Shown in pieces: positions 12,402-25,849 of a stretch of 64,000 nt of DNA. Position 1 is the first letter of the stretch. Each line of letters begins with the position of its first letter. The translations under genes and the position numbers were made by a program. Location: positions 157,788,666-157,852,665 of the forward strand of contig NC_045436.1 in the NCBI RefSeq assembly GCF_002776525.5. The letters are read 5' to 3'. The notes under the pieces were generated by a model that saw only the letters and a program-made list of their open reading frames with translations, made no database searches and was not told the origin of the DNA. This DNA comes from Piliocolobus tephrosceles (Eukaryota; Chordata; Mammalia; Primates; Cercopithecidae).

Positions 12402-12834
12402 AGTATTGATCAACAGCTATTGTGCTAGTATTGAATAAAATCTGTGTTTGATAGCATTGAATGTTATAATTCCTAAACCTTTGACTTAGAATGGCATTTT
12501 CTTCAACAATGGCTTGTATTGTGCAAATTGATATTGGTAAATTACAAAGTTAGATAGATAAAGGTATCCCTAACACATTAGATATTGTAACACATTATAT
12601 ATCGATTTAGGGGTCTAATATGAAATAGCTCTCATCACTAACACTAAGATTATATTATATTTGTTGCTTCTATATTCATTAAAATAATGAGGTTATTGAT
12701 CAGAAAATCCTGATATATTACTAAAACATGAAAAGACATCTTTTGTATTACTTCTTGTGTTGTGTGCTATCTAGCTAAAGTCTAATGTCCAGTAACCAAG
12801 AGGGATGGAAGAAAAGTGATCTCTAAATAGATTG

Positions 12835-13190
12835 TGTTATGAATTGAATTGCATCTCATCTAATTTCATATGTTGAAGCCCAAACCCTCAGTATTCCAGA
12901 ATGTGACTGTATTTGGAGACAGGACTTTTCAAGGGGTGATTAAATTAAAATCAGGTTGATAGGGTGGACCCCTAACTCAAACTGATTTGTGTACTTAAAA
13001 AAGGGAACATTTAGGCCCACAAAGAGACACTGGGGTATGTATGCACAGAGAGAAGGATGACATCAGGCCATGAGAAGGCACCCATCTGTACGTCAAAGAG
13101 GGAGGCCTCAGAAGAAACCATATATTCCAGACCTTGATAATGGACTTTTAGCCTCCGGTACTGCGAGAAAATAAGTATATGTTGTTTAAG
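12835..13190 (+). mobile_element. MLT1-type MaLR LTR (solo)
   Basis: It starts TGTTATGAATTGAATTG and runs through CCTCAGAAGAAACCAT and TAGCCTCCGGTACTGCGAGAAAATAAG, the latter containing the LTR polyadenylation region. It ends at GTTGTTTAAG, where 16 A (13191-13206) replace the expected LTR terminus. This is a mammalian apparent LTR retrotransposon of the ERVL-MaLR class; the subfamily is not certain. No internal sequence adjoins it. Confidence 0.75.
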
Positions 13191-13206
13191 AAAAAAAAAA
13201 AAAAAA

Positions 13207-14639
13207 GCTAACATTTTATAGAAAATGTCATTTTCAAACAGACTAAAAAAATTTTTTTTATTATTTCTTAGTACCCATTCCTTTCTGACCTCAATTGTCC
13301 TCATCCAAAGACAGGCATGCTCACTATAGGCAGACTCATCAGTTGAGTTAAGAATCATCAATGGCTTATTTATATTTGTATTTGTAACTTATATTTTTGC
13401 CAGATAGTTCACAGTTAACTATACTTTCTGTCTAAATGCACTTTTTTAGGTAAATTTGATTTTTAAAAATTTTTTGTCTATTCTTATCCTACCAACTTTA
13501 CTATCATCAGAGGATAGGTGAAACATATTGGAATCTTACTACCTGGGAGATTGTAGAGATCATGCTTAAGCTTTGATTACTGAGCCCTCATGTACTCATC
13601 ATGCTTACCTGACCCTGCTATTTCCCTTTTCTGAAAAACTGGAATTCTGGTTTGCTATATTTTCTGATGGTCTAGTTGTTTGCACATCTGGTTTCACTGC
13701 ATAAAATGCAAATCACTTAGCTGCATTTATGACATTCTTTGCCACAGTTTGGGCCCTCGGGAAACAGAATTTGTTAGGGGTGCAAGATGTTTATTAGGGA
13801 TCAACATCTGTAAAAGGTAGGAAAAGAAAATAAAATTTGTAAGATCAATAAATCAAAATTATTTGCAGCATCAACAAATCATTAATCAACCCAATGGGAA
13901 GTTCTAGTATTGCCCATCAGAGCTGTCTCATAGTAAAACAAAACAGTTACACTTCTGTTACATCACTCTATCACCTGATGTGGATTGCTCTGAGAGGTAC
14001 TGCCTATATTAAGACAAATGGCATGACGCTTGAAATCATCTTGAAAGATGAGCAAGAAATTGTCAGATGGGAAAAGATTTGTAGAATATAAAAACAATAT
14101 ATATAAACATGACATTAAAAAGTATGACATACTCGTATATTAAAACATGGCTTAAATGTTTTGATATATTATTGGTGATATAAAATGTATCATTTATATC
14201 ATTTGGTGATCATTTGGTGATCACCAAAATGTTGGTGATATAAAATGTATAAAAATGAAATGTGGTAAAGAAGGTCAAATAGTGAACAAAAGCTAAACTT
14301 GGAGACATATATTTACTAATCTCTATATGTTAGACACTGTTTTATGCGCTTCATAGGTATTACTTCATAGAAGTAGTAACAGAAGGATAATGAGATAATG
14401 TATGCCAATTATTTATTTCTGGACAGGACCATCCCTAAATTATAATACTTAATACGTATAAAATGTTTGGAGAATCGGGTGAGAAGAGTAAGGAAAAGAG
14501 CAGACCTATGAATACATAGGTCTAGCTTTCTCTTCATGAGTTTTGTAACACGTACTTGATGATTTTAAAAAAATTAACACCATCTCATACTCAAGAAAAT
14601 GGAATTTAAAAAGGGGGAAGTTAAAGTTACCCAAATAAA
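13207..14639. other. Unassigned AT-rich DNA
   Basis: No gene or repeat identified with confidence. Contains a local 60-bp-offset duplication with a 16-bp palindrome at 14172-14250. The last few hundred bases may belong to the 5' part of the following L1M. Confidence 0.5.
14172..14250. repeat. Direct repeat flanking a short palindrome
   Basis: TTGGTGATATAAAATGTAT occurs at 14172-14190 and again at 14232-14250. Between them lies TTTGGTGA/TCACCAAA (14213-14228), a perfect 16-bp palindrome, plus an extra ATTTGGTGATC copy. Confidence 0.9.
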
Positions 14640-17600
14640 AGTGATGTTTCCACACTTCACTCAAAGTAGTAAAATGCTGATACCAGTAGACCGTTATAAG
14701 TCACAAACATATACTATAAAACCCAGAGCAACAAATATAGATTTCAAAGACATGCACTCAAAAGCATTATAAATAAATCAAGATGGAATCTTTAAAGTAT
14801 TCAAGTTAAACAGCAGGAAGGCAAGAAATAAGAAACAGTGAAATAAGAACCAGAGGACTGAAATCGAAAGCAAAAATGATCAAATGGCATACTCGAGTAC
14901 TAACATATCAGTTACCTTAAATGTAAATGATCTAAATACTCCAATTAAAAGTCAGAGATTATGAAAGTTAATAACAAAAAAGGGAAGGGGACTATTATGT
15001 GTTGCTAAAAAGAAATACATTTCAAATTTAATAATATAAGCAGATTGAAAGCAAGGATGGGAAAAATATACCATGAAAACATGAATCCAGAAGTAGTAGG
15101 AGTGGCTATATTTAATATCTGATGAAGTCGAGTACACAGTAAAGAAATGACTAGCAACAAAGAGAGACATTACATAAAGATAAAATAAGTACACCAGGAA
15201 GACCTAATGATCCTACATATTTAAACAAGTAACAACAGAGCCTCAAAATACAACAATTAAACTAACCAAATTGCTGAAAGAAAAGTAGACAAACCAAGTT
15301 ATGGCTGGGGACTTCAACACCCCTGTCTTAGCAACCCAAGGGGGAAAAAATGAAAATCAGCAAGATATGGAAAAACTGAACTACACGATCAATAAGTTTA
15401 ATCCAATGGACAAATGTAGATTCATCCACCCAAAACAGCGTAACACACCTTTTTGTTCACATACCTTTGGACCATTTCCTAAAATAAGTTGTATCTGAAC
15501 CATAAAATAAACTTCCACAAATTTAAAAGAATTGAAATTATACATATACAACATGTTCCCTGGTCATAATAGGATCAAAATAAAAATCAGTAACTTGAAG
15601 AAAACAGGAAAGTTTCTAAACATGTGGAAATTAAACACACTAACTAGTCCATAGGTAAGAAAGTCTCAAAGGAAATAAAAAAAATACAGGGAAATAAAAT
15701 GAAATGGAAAGCACAACTTATAAAGGTTTATGGAATGCAGCTAAATCTGTCCTGAGGGAAAAAATTATAGCACAAATAATCAACTAGAAATTAGAAAAAG
15801 AGTCAAATCAATAATCTAACTTAACATCCAAAGTAGAAAAAGAAGAGTAAAATGAAACCAAATTAAATAGATTAAAGCAATAAACGAGGATAGGGCAGAT
15901 CAATGTAATTAAAACTGGAAAAGCAATAGAGAAAAAGAACCAAAAAGTTATTTCTTCGAAAAAATCAATAAAATTGGTAACATTCGAGCAACACTGACAA
16001 AGCATTGAGAAATAGATAAGACATAAAGATGCAAATTACCAAAATTTGAAATTATATGAGGGATTCACTATGTATACTGTAGTCATTAAAAGAATGATAA
16101 GGGGCTACTATGAATCATTATATATTCCTGTAACTATTACAATCATTGTATTTATAATTTTACAGAAAAACAAATCTCTAACCAAGTGAGTTTCATTGGC
16201 AAACTCAATTTAACAATTAATGAAGAGTAGAATAGGAGGGAAGAAATATTTCTCAATTCAGCATATGAAGCTAGGATTACACTGATACCCAAACCACAGG
16301 AGTATAAAAAATAAAATAAAACTACAGAAATATATTTCTTAAGAACTGAGACACAAACATTGTTAACAAAATAATAATAAATACAATTCAGCAATATATA
16401 AATATAATTTTAATTTTTGCATAACTATAAGAAGTACAAGTACAATTTTGTTACGTGGATAACATAACCAACTGAGATTCATGCCAAAAATACAAGAATG
16501 CTTCAGTATTTGAAAATCACTCTATTTCACGTCAATATCAAAAAGCTAAAGAACAAACAACAATTAATTCAATAAACACATTTAACAAAATTCAATACCT
16601 ATTATGATAACTATTCTCAGTAAGTCATGATTATAGGGAAATTTCCTCAAATTAATAAAGGCTACCTATAACTATCTGACAAATATCACTTTACTTAGTG
16701 GTTAAAAAAAATGAACCTTTTACCCTGAGATCAAGAACAAGGCAAGTGTGTCTGCTGTCACCACTCTTGTTCACATAATACTGAAACTTCTAACTTCTGC
16801 AATAAAGCCAGTCGAGAAAATGCCATAATGATTAGAAAGGAGTACACAGTCTCTGTTTGCAGATGATATTACCATTTATGTAAAAATCCAAAAGCATGTA
16901 AAACAAAATACACAAAAGAGATTTTTAAAATAATAAATGAGCTCAGCAAATTTGCAGAATATAAGGTCAGCGCACTAAAATTGATTACATTTCTACTTAC
17001 TGACAAGGAGCACTTGGAAAATGAAACTAAAACACAAAAGCATAAAAAACTACTCTAAGGAAATTGAAATACATAGGTAATGTATTTGCCAAAACATGTA
17101 TTGGATTTTTGTGCTAAAAATTAGAAAATGCTGGTAAATAAAATCAAAGAAAACCTAAGCAAATGGAGAGACATAGTGTATTTATGGATGAAAAAAATCC
17201 AATGTAAAAACAAAAAAGACATCAATATTCTTAAAAATGATCTATAGTTTAATATCCCAGGTAGATTATTTTGTAGACCTCTACAAGCTTATTCTAAAAT
17301 TTACATGCAAAAGCACAGACCTGAAAGTATTTAAAACTACCTTTACAAAGAATAATAAAATGAGAGGAATTATTTTATCTTATCTTACAGCTTACTAGAG
17401 ACCTAAAGTAACCAAACCATTTTAGTATTACCAGAGAAATAAGCACATAGGTCAGTGAGACAGTGATTATGAAAGGACAAGAGGAAGGATCCTAGAAATA
17501 GACCCACAGGAATATGCCCAACTGATTTTTGACACAAGTGAAAAAGAAATTCAAATAAGGAAGAATGGATTTTTCATCATGTGATGCCAAGGTAATTGGA

Positions 17601-18922
17601 CTGCCATAAACAAAAAACCTTGATATTAACCTTTACTTACACATCAAACTTTATAAGAAAATCATCTCAAAATTGATCATAATATTGAATTTAAAATGCA
17701 TAGGTATAAAGTGTTAGAAAAATCATAGGAGACAATCTTTAGAATCTAGCGTCAGGCAAAGGGTTGTGAGACTGGACACCAAAGACATATTCCATAAAAA
17801 ATGCATACCTTGGATCTCATTGAAAATAAAATTTGCTATGTAAAAGGCCATACAAAGAGGATGAAAAGACAATCTACAGACAGGGAGAAAATATTTGGAA
17901 AATACTTATTTATCACAGGATATATCTAGAATGTACAAAGAACTTCTAAACCTCAAGTGTAAATATATCAATTAACCAAAATAACAAATGAGGGGGCAAA
18001 GAACCATGAACAGACTTTTTACTAAAGGCTTTTGACATATAGATGTCAAAAATAAGCATATGAAGAGATGTTGGAAATCATTAGCCATTAGGAAAGTGCA
18101 AATGAAAGACACAATGAGATATCCCTACCTACCAACAGAATGAAAACAACAATAACAACTAAAAGTGTAGCAGTAACACATTATGGCAGGGATCTGCACA
18201 AACTAAGTCATTTGTGCAATGCTGGTGGGAATGTAAAACGTTATAGTCATTCTGAGAAAAAACAAAATCGGTCAGCAGTTTATTAGTGAAAAAGAAAGAA
18301 GCAAGGGAAGGGAGGAAGAAAGGAAAGAAATGGAAAGGGAAGGGAAGGGGAGGGGAGTGGAGGGTAAAGGAAAAAGAAAAGGATAAGAGAGATGATCATA
18401 TCATTTTTGCTAGAGAAATCAGAATATTTTTAACACATGTATCTGTACCCTATTCAAAGAAGTTGCATTTATAATGGCTCAAATCTGGCATCAGTCTAGA
18501 TATTCTTCAAATGATGAATGATTAAAATTCTGAAGTAGGTGCATACCTTGCACCTACTCATCAACTCAAATGGTCAAACATTTCCTGCACACAATTTGGA
18601 AGGGCTGGATAGAGGTGGATGTGATTGTGAAAGGACAAGAGGAAGGGTCTCATGGCAATGGAACTATTTGATATCTTGACCATAGTAGCAAATGCTTAAA
18701 CCCACACATTTAATAAAGTTGTATAGAACTAAATGCATACATACGAGTACAAGAAAGTAAGGAAATATGAATACATTGATGAATTTTGTGGATGAAAATA
18801 TACGAGTTGTGGAATTACATCATAGTTTTACAAAATGTATATAGGTAAAATACATGTAGGACTACTCTGTGTTATTTCTTATTAGATTATCTCAATACAA
18901 CTTTCAATTAAAAGTGCTCATA
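14640..18922 (+). mobile_element. Old L1 (L1MB/L1MC-like), sense
   Basis: Begins in the ORF1-ORF2 boundary region and contains the ORF2 start (ATCAGTTACCTTAAATGTAA near 14908), an endonuclease remnant (open at 15301-15498) and an RT remnant with CLLSPLLF-type coding near 16750 and an intact LFADD codon block at 16853-16867. It then runs through the C-terminal domain to a 3' UTR near 18600-18922 with TGATATCTTGACCATAGTAG, TAATAAAGTTGTATAGAACT and CTCTGTGTTATTTCTTA blocks typical of L1MB/MC. It is full of stops and indels, clearly older than the L1PB copy. A GGGAA-rich tract interrupts it at 18286-18385. Confidence 0.85.
18286..18385 (+). repeat. GA-rich (GGGAA)n tract inside L1M
   Basis: Degenerate GGGAAG/GGAAA units of about 100 bp within the old L1. 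The 62-codon Lys/Gly/Arg-rich frame here is only the translation of this tract. Confidence 0.85.
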
Positions 18923-19237
18923 AGTTATTGTTACTATTATTATTTTAGATGGAGCCTCACTCTGTTCTCTAGACTGGAGTACAGTGGTACAATCTTGGCT
19001 CACTGCAACCTCCTCCTCCCGGGTTCAAGCGATTCTCCTACCTCAGCCTCCTGAGTAGTTGGGATTACAGGCATACAACACCATACGCAGCTATTTTTTT
19101 TATTAGTAGTAGAAGTAGTAGAGAAGGGGTTTCACCATATTGGCCAGGCTAGTCTTAAACTCCTGACCTCAAGTGATCCACCCACCTCAGCCTCCCAAAG
19201 TGCTAGGATTTAAAGGCATGAGCCACCACACCCAGCC
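18923..19237 (-). mobile_element. Alu (AluJ/S-like), antisense
   Basis: A degenerate T/A-rich tail (ATTGTTACTATTATTATTTT) is followed by an antisense dimeric Alu ending GAGCCACCACACCCAGCC at 19237. Many substitutions and a TAGTAGTAGAAGTAG expansion in the middle linker point to an older Alu. Imperfect flanking repeats, TCATAAGTT on the left and TTATAAGTT on the right, look like the target-site duplication. It inserted at the end of the L1M. Confidence 0.92.
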
Positions 19238-19422
19238 TGATTATAAGTTTTTATGATGACTTCTATGAACATTTTTATTACCATGTATCTGACTATGAAT
19301 GGGTAGGAAGTATACAGAGGAAAATAAAATTGGGAGAAAACTACATTATTTCTCAACCTGTGGAAAAGTAAACAAAGAAGTAAATTTAAAATGAGGAGAG
19401 TGGCTATAAAATCTTGAGATGA

Positions 19423-19505
19423 AGAAACTCCCATGACACAAGCTTATCTATGTAACAAACCAGCACATGCACCCCTCAACTTAAAATAAAAGTTAAAATA
19501 AATAA
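19423..19505 (+). mobile_element. L1 (L1MA-like) 3' end fragment
   Basis: The segment CCCATGACACAAGCTTATC through AACAAACCAGCACATGCACC to CTTAAAATAAAAGTTAAAAT is the terminal 3' UTR and A-rich tail of an L1MA-type element. Only about 80 bp is recognisable, so it is severely 5'-truncated. Confidence 0.75.
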
Positions 19506-22500
19506 ATGAATGCATTCACGAAGCGGGCTTCCAGACGGTCATGTAAGACCACTACTTGCGAGGTTTTCCAGTAGAGTCTAGAGAATTTCATCTCCTAAAT
19601 ATTTAAACTGCTATTCCTTAACAGGTATGACATTTAATGCTAAAAATACAGTTATTAATAGATGTTAAGAGAAAAATGTTTTCATTGCAAAATTGGAATG
19701 CTGAATTAATACAAAAATTAAACATTTTTTTAATCTAGGAATTTACAGGAACAAAATGCTAATTTTTATTTTTAAGTCTCTACGAAGGGGAGCTAAAATA
19801 TAAATCCTAAACAACTTCAGTGTATATGTGTGCATTTAAAGCACCTTTTAGTCCTAACATTCTTTGGAATATATTTTTGCAAGACTGGTTCAAACCAGAG
19901 CTGATCCATGCAGTTTCTAAGGTAATTTTTACTATTATACTTTAATTGTCCAAGAAACTCTCTATACGTCTTACAAGACACATGAAGTATTTGTGGCTGT
20001 TTTTTTGTTTGTTTGTTTTATAAAGGTCTAGAGAAAAAATACTTTTTTCTCAATTATAAAAAGTTTATACATGAAATATATTAAGTATATTTTAATTTAT
20101 TTTTCCCTCAGTAAATAGATATTGCAGCCTGTTAGCTTTTTTGATATGGTAATATGTAGGTCACCAATTAAATTCAAATATAATCTTATTTTTGTATAAT
20201 CAAAATATGGAAATTCGTAGTATTTCATATATGAGATATTATTTTTCTACGTCTACAAGTTCTTATATTTTGATTTAAATTTCATAATTTATGCTATGAA
20301 AATGCCTTTGTGATCGGGAGCAGTTCACTAAAACCATGATTCCCTAAACTCATCTTGTTCCAAACACATTGTTATTTATTCTCATTTCACTGCCGTGATT
20401 TGACTTAGCATAATGCTGATCTGACTCTATTTTTGACTCTGAATTTTATTGTGGGCATGTGTCAGCTTATTCCTGAAGTCATTATACATAAGCCCCTCTC
20501 AAATATTCACTGTCCTATTTTGTGGTTTCTTTTTAGACAAGGCTTCCATTGAGAGCAATGGCCCTGACTTAGTGCTTTAGCGTCTCACCAATCAGGATGC
20601 AAGTTACATTTCCGGTGGAATTAACTGTGCAAGCAAACATATTCCCATGAAGAAAGCAAAGCTGAAGGTTTATTAACATTCAGGCCCACTGCAGATGAGA
20701 GGCTTCTCTTAAGTAAGCACATTAATCTTATCTTTTCTTATGAGTATGCTTTACCAGTGACCCATGCCAAATGCCTTCATGTGGCTATCTCCATTTTAGC
20801 ACTCAAAAATTGCAATGCGGAGGTAAAGTTTTCTTGTTTTCTTCCCCCTAAAATCAAGTTCTCTGGATTTCTTCTGTATCCTGACCATTTAATTATTATA
20901 CCTACAGAAGTTAGCATTATTGCTATGACACAGAACTTAGGGACAAGTGTGTAAACTTGTGTACAATGTTGAAGTTTATCTTTCTTCCCAAATAACTATT
21001 AAATATCATTAAGCTTCATGAAAAATAGTCTCAGGATTTCTTATTCTGGAAGTTGCCATCTACAATGATTTATAAAAAATGCAAAGGAAACATGCTATTA
21101 TTAAACTATGTTATTTTATTTCTTCCCTTCTATTAATCCCTTATTCTCCTCCCCTCAATATCTACTAGATTTTCTTCTCCTCTAAAACTCATGATCAATA
21201 TTAACAAATCAGATACTCTTTGAATATTTATTTCTCTATCAGGTAAAAATAGCCAGGTGAATTTTCACCTAATTCTCAAGGCATGCTTGGAGAAATCTAA
21301 GTTAAGTAGATTCTTACAGTATGTGCGAAATTCACTTCAAGATTTCCTGGACAATACCTGTAAGAGTAGGTCATCGTCATCTGGACTGAAACTGCACTAA
21401 AATGTAAGGCTATGTGGCTTTGTACATTGAAGTAGGCCACACATCAAAGTTACTACAAAGAAACTACAACCTTAAATATGAAAGTCAAACTGAAAGTCAC
21501 AATAGTTGATATGCTAAATTCCAGGCATTGATTTGACAGTTAGCTGTTTTTTTTTTCCCCCAGGTTAGTAACTCTGTGTTGATTGTTTCCGATTGAGTAC
21601 CAATAAGGTTTTGTGTAATTATTCTCCCAAGGAATTCTACAGAAGCCTTTGTGCACGTATCACTTCTACTGGGTGTCTAGTGTTTACAACATAGTTCTAC
21701 ACTTTGATTTTACTTAAGTTTAATAATTCTCCTTGAGCAGTGTATGTGCTATTTCCCTTGTGTTAAAATTGAAGAATATTTAAATTTTAAATTAAATTTT
21801 AATTAAATGTAATTTAAATGTTTTGTCACATAGCTCTTCAAATCAGAGAGGTAACCTAGCAATCATGCCTCACCCATAGTTTGTGTTCAATATTTTTTTT
21901 TTGCTTCTCATTCCTGGTTTCTGGTAAGTATAAATGTCATGAGGTTTTCCTCTGTAAATCTGCTTTCCCTGTCTCATCATTTAAACTGGGGGAGTTCAGT
22001 TGTATTTTAGAATTATAGATAGGCAGCAGTTGGTTCCAAGATAGAAAATACTGAAATACCTTTATGCACAGAAACACCTGATGAAATAAAAGGGTGGCCT
22101 ATGAAACACTGATTTCATGAGAAAGACCAAAGACTTCAATGTAAAGTGGACAATTCAAAGGATATCACAATTGTAAGCAAACTGGAAACCTCTAGGAAGA
22201 ATACAGAGCATTTAATGCAAGAGATAAGCTAACAGACCAGCTAAGAAAACAAAATTATGATTTAAATATGCTGGTCATTTCCCTGTCGTTTTACAGCTTC
22301 AAATTCATCCTTTAATTACATTTCCCATCACTCTGTGATGCTATGGCTGACACTATACAAACCATAGGTTTTTGTTCTGTTTTGTCTTAACTAGCTGTTA
22401 GCTCCTTAGATTTAGGCAATAGAAGGTAGAGAGGAGACTGAAAAGAAGGCAAAGGCAAGAAGGGACGTTCTCTTGTTTTGTACTCCGATTCTGGCGAGGT

Positions 22501-24382
22501 TCCCTATGAGAATCAACTTTTCAGCCCAGCAGCAGCTATTTACTAAAGCATCGTCGGTTGATTTCAGCCTCCAGCATCTTCCAGAACCAAGTACATATCA
22601 TCCTTTCAGAGATACTAACAGCAGCCAGGTGACACTGTTTTCTCTGAGTTTTGAGCCCCAGCTATGTGGGGACCCTCATCTGAGCTTCTAATGTGTGCTT
22701 AATCCTAATGTCATTCCTGTCTTCTCCAGCCCTAGAGACGAGAGCTAGTTCCCGCAATTATTATCTCTGAGTGACTCAAGGTTCCCTTTACGTATTCAGG
22801 TCTCTAATACCTGTATAACAAGCTCCCTGTATTATGTGATTTCTGTCGAAATAAGTAATATAATTTTCATTTACCAACTTGGTCCTGGCAAAAATAAGGC
22901 CTTTTCAAGAAAAAGCAATGCCAGTATAAAAATTAAATTCTTAAATGTAAATTCAATTTTTATTCAGCTGGTATATCACTATTCCTAGCATTGGAGAGTC
23001 ATGATTGTCCTTATCTTGTATTGAGAATTTTTCTTCATTTTTAAGCAGCTCAGTGAGAGAATTGAAATTTTAAAATTAGGCCAAAACTGCATGTTTTGTT
23101 ATCGATCTTAATATTCCAGTTGAATGTACAGACACAAACAAATATTACCAGGAAATTGAGTTTGAACATTTAGAAATGGGATTCATTTAGGGCTAATAGT
23201 GAGTTGACATGTGTGTGCCTGTGTTTGTGTCTCTGTAACTAATGTTTTTGTTGTTGTTGTTAAATTATATTTAACCTGAGTAGTATATGTGCATCATAAA
23301 AAATGCATTGAAAAAATCTGGAAATTAATGGAAATCTTATAGAACATTTTGTCAAAGTTTTTAATCATAATTTGTTGCCATTATTAAAATCATTTCTATA
23401 TTGAGGCTAAAAGTGCACTACATGGTTCCAAAAATTGAGTCAAATGCTCTCAGGTAATTAATTTTAGTCATATTCCAAAACATCAAAATTTCAACAATTT
23501 AAAAACCATTTGTTGGCATGGAAACATTAGTTTAATTAAAATTGGATTAAACTAATTAACCTAAAACATATTGTACTACTGAGTGTTTGATTTAGAGTAC
23601 TTTGGAAGAAAAAGAACATTTTTCATAATCATTTTAGGTCTTTTATCTAATGGAAGTGTTTAGGTTTCATAATGAACCTACATATGCACTAATGTCTCAA
23701 ATGACTGCTTTCATTGGAGGAGGATGGTTATGAAGGTTTCCATTAAATGAAATGCCAGTTTTCTTGAGGGAATTCAGAGAGCAGAGCATTTTATGAAAAT
23801 TGCTTATTGTCTTTGCATCCAGGAGATTTGAGAAGAATAACCTCAGTGTCATCCTTTATTTCATGCCTTATATTTCATCCCAAGAGGCTAAGCGTTGTAT
23901 CATAACAGAAAAATCACATGATGAACCACAACAATAAAACATGGGTCAGAGTAGGATCACTGAAAAGTTTACAGTAATGATACAGTCATATCTGCATGGC
24001 AATAACCAGTATTTCTTACTGCAAAGAAGCCCATAAGTTCATAGACGGTATTCTTTTTCAAATACATTTTAGATTGTCTAAAAGTTTCTAAGTCAATGGT
24101 TTCATTTTGGCTTTTTTTGTTATTTTTTTACAAATATTGAGTGCTTACCATGTTAAAGGCCCAACCTTGAACGATTTTCAAAGATCAGTGGGAAATGTCC
24201 TTGCTTTCTCCCATCCATGTCCACATTCTTTCAGTGGAAATGTGATTCTCTCTGGGTCTCGTTGCATCCTAGCTCTGAGGCAGTATGGAGGCTTTGCAAT
24301 GTGTCAGCTTGACCAGGGTAAACTACATTTCCCAGAACTCAACTTTTTGCTGAATTCTCCTTCAGTTTCTCTAACACTGGCA

Positions 24383-24385
<3 letters not shown>
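19506..24385. other. Largely unique, repeat-poor DNA
   Basis: The longest stretch without young repeats. No exon-like frame, tRNA or known RNA was recognised. At 21778-21830 there is a very AT-rich TTTAAATT-type patch, and at 23239-23262 a short (TTG)n. A weak resemblance to an ancient LTR is listed separately at 22260-22860. If conserved non-coding elements exist in the window, this is where I would look, but I see no direct signal. Confidence 0.5.
22260..22860 (+). mobile_element. Possible ancient ERVL-type LTR remnant
   Basis: Fragments such as AACTAGCTGTTAGCTCCTTAG followed by an AGGTAGAGAGGAGACTG-like stretch, and AAGCTCCCTGTATTATGTG near the end, resemble an old mammalian LTR remembered from LTR16-like families. 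Divergence is high and the edges are guesses. A 72-codon frame at 22473-22691 has no recognisable homology. Confidence 0.3.

Positions 24386-24422
<37 letters not shown>
24386..24422 (+). repeat. (GT)18 microsatellite
   Basis: An uninterrupted dinucleotide run of about 37 bp, likely length-polymorphic. Confidence 0.98.
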
Positions 24423-24424
<2 letters not shown>

Positions 24425-24529
24425 AGTGTTTATCTCAGTGAAAAAGACCCCTGCCTTCTACAGTATACCCATATCCCAAACACTGGAGGCAAGAAAGACT
24501 GACAAGAGTTTCAGCCTCTCCTCCTGGAC

Positions 24530-24755
24530 TCCCACTTCGTGTGTGTGTTTCTGCCTTCTCTGTACATTCATCTTACCTTCCTCACTATTTGCCCTGTGGA
24601 TTTCAAGCCCCAGCATCAGCTGGAAAGACAACAGCTTGACAAAGATTGCTTCATTCACTCTAAGAATTGTACAAAGCCAAATCCCTAATTCCTGATAAAT
24701 TATATCCTAGTAGTTAGAAGTTATGCTTCTCTGGATAAACCCTGAGTCATATAGA
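24530..24755 (+). mobile_element. Probable ancient ERVL LTR 3' end
   Basis: The tail AAATCCCTAATTCCTGATAA ... TATCCTAGTAGTTAGAAG ... CTCTGGATAAACCCTGA parallels the end of ERVL-class LTRs (an AATTCCT block, a TCCTATTGGTT block, then TCTGGAGAACCCTGA). The 5' portion is not recognisable. Old and low confidence. Confidence 0.4.
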
Positions 24756-24964
24756 AGATATGTAACCCAAGCATAGAAATTAAACAGACCCATTTTGCTA
24801 GCCACCATGGCAAGTTGTTCAGGGATTGGTGCTTAACTCAATTTGGTCATTGCCATTTCAATACCTCATGCGTTAACTAACACTCTTTTTTTTACCCTAT
24901 AAACTGAGATTTTCTATCAGTGCAACTAAACAAGTTCTCAATGGTATAAAACTTACTTCATATT

Positions 24965-25135
24965 TCCCACAATTGGTTGAGGGTGTTATTCTTATGCCCA
25001 TTTTGCTCATAAGGCACATGGTTGAGGCCTGGAAAAATCAGTTTATCCTAGGTTATACAACCAGTTCCTATAGGAGACTGATTTCAACATAGGTCCATTT
25101 TCTTTCAAAGCCAGTTGTATTTTGCATGATTAATT
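24965..25135 (+). mobile_element. MIR SINE remnant
   Basis: TATGCCCATTTTGCTCATAAG followed by a GAGGCCTGGAAAAATCA block, TTATACAACCAGT and TTTCAACATAGGTCCATTTT follow the order of the MIR core and 3' half (CCCATTTTACAGATGAGG, GGTCACACAGCTAGT, TTTGAACCCAGG). Strongly diverged, as expected for a mammalian-wide SINE. Confidence 0.6.
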
Positions 25136-25849
25136 AAATAGGATAGGCAGGTAATTATCATAATGATTCATTGCTCCTAGAAAGCTCTTTCATAAGTAAA
25201 ATGACAGCTGTAATTTACAATTTGGGGAATGCATTGAGCACCTTTAAAAAAGCAATTGTATTCTATAGCATATTACCTCCTTCTATGACAGGGTACTGGA
25301 TTGCATTAAGCAATTATTTGCTTGAAGACATGGATTCTGGTCAGATTCTCTAATTCGAGGCTGGTCTTTTTTTTTACTCTGTATCACAGGATATTTATAC
25401 TTTCAAGGAAGAAACAGTTTATCTGAATTTTCAACAGATTCAGTGAATTGACCAGTTGCCTTTTGGCATAAAACAGAAATACTCTCAGATTCCCGTGAGC
25501 CTTATTAATAGAATTTGATTCATGGATTTATTTATTTAATGTTATGTGAATATTTCATTTCACATTAAAATATCACTTACACATAATTTCTTTATACCAG
25601 AAAGTCTGAATATATTTGCATCAAATTGTAAAATCTATGTACCACTGAAATAAAGCCCATCCCTCAGAAACTATGGGGAAAAAAATTAAAATGAAGTATC
25701 TATGCCATTCACAGTGGATTTATGATGGATATTACAACATTTTAGAAAAAGATAGTCATTTATATTTATTTAATATGAGTTTCATGACTTTAAGCACTAT
25801 CCCTTCTTTCTTCCAGTGACAGTCTATTCACAATTGACATTTGGGAAGG

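Noticed and set aside
18286..18474. Lys/Gly/Arg-rich small protein
   Set aside because: Translation of a GGGAA/GAAA low-complexity tract inside an old L1.
24107..24502. 131-codon sense frame with a hydrophobic start
   Set aside because: It runs through the (GT)n microsatellite as a Val-Cys repeat and has no recognisable domain.
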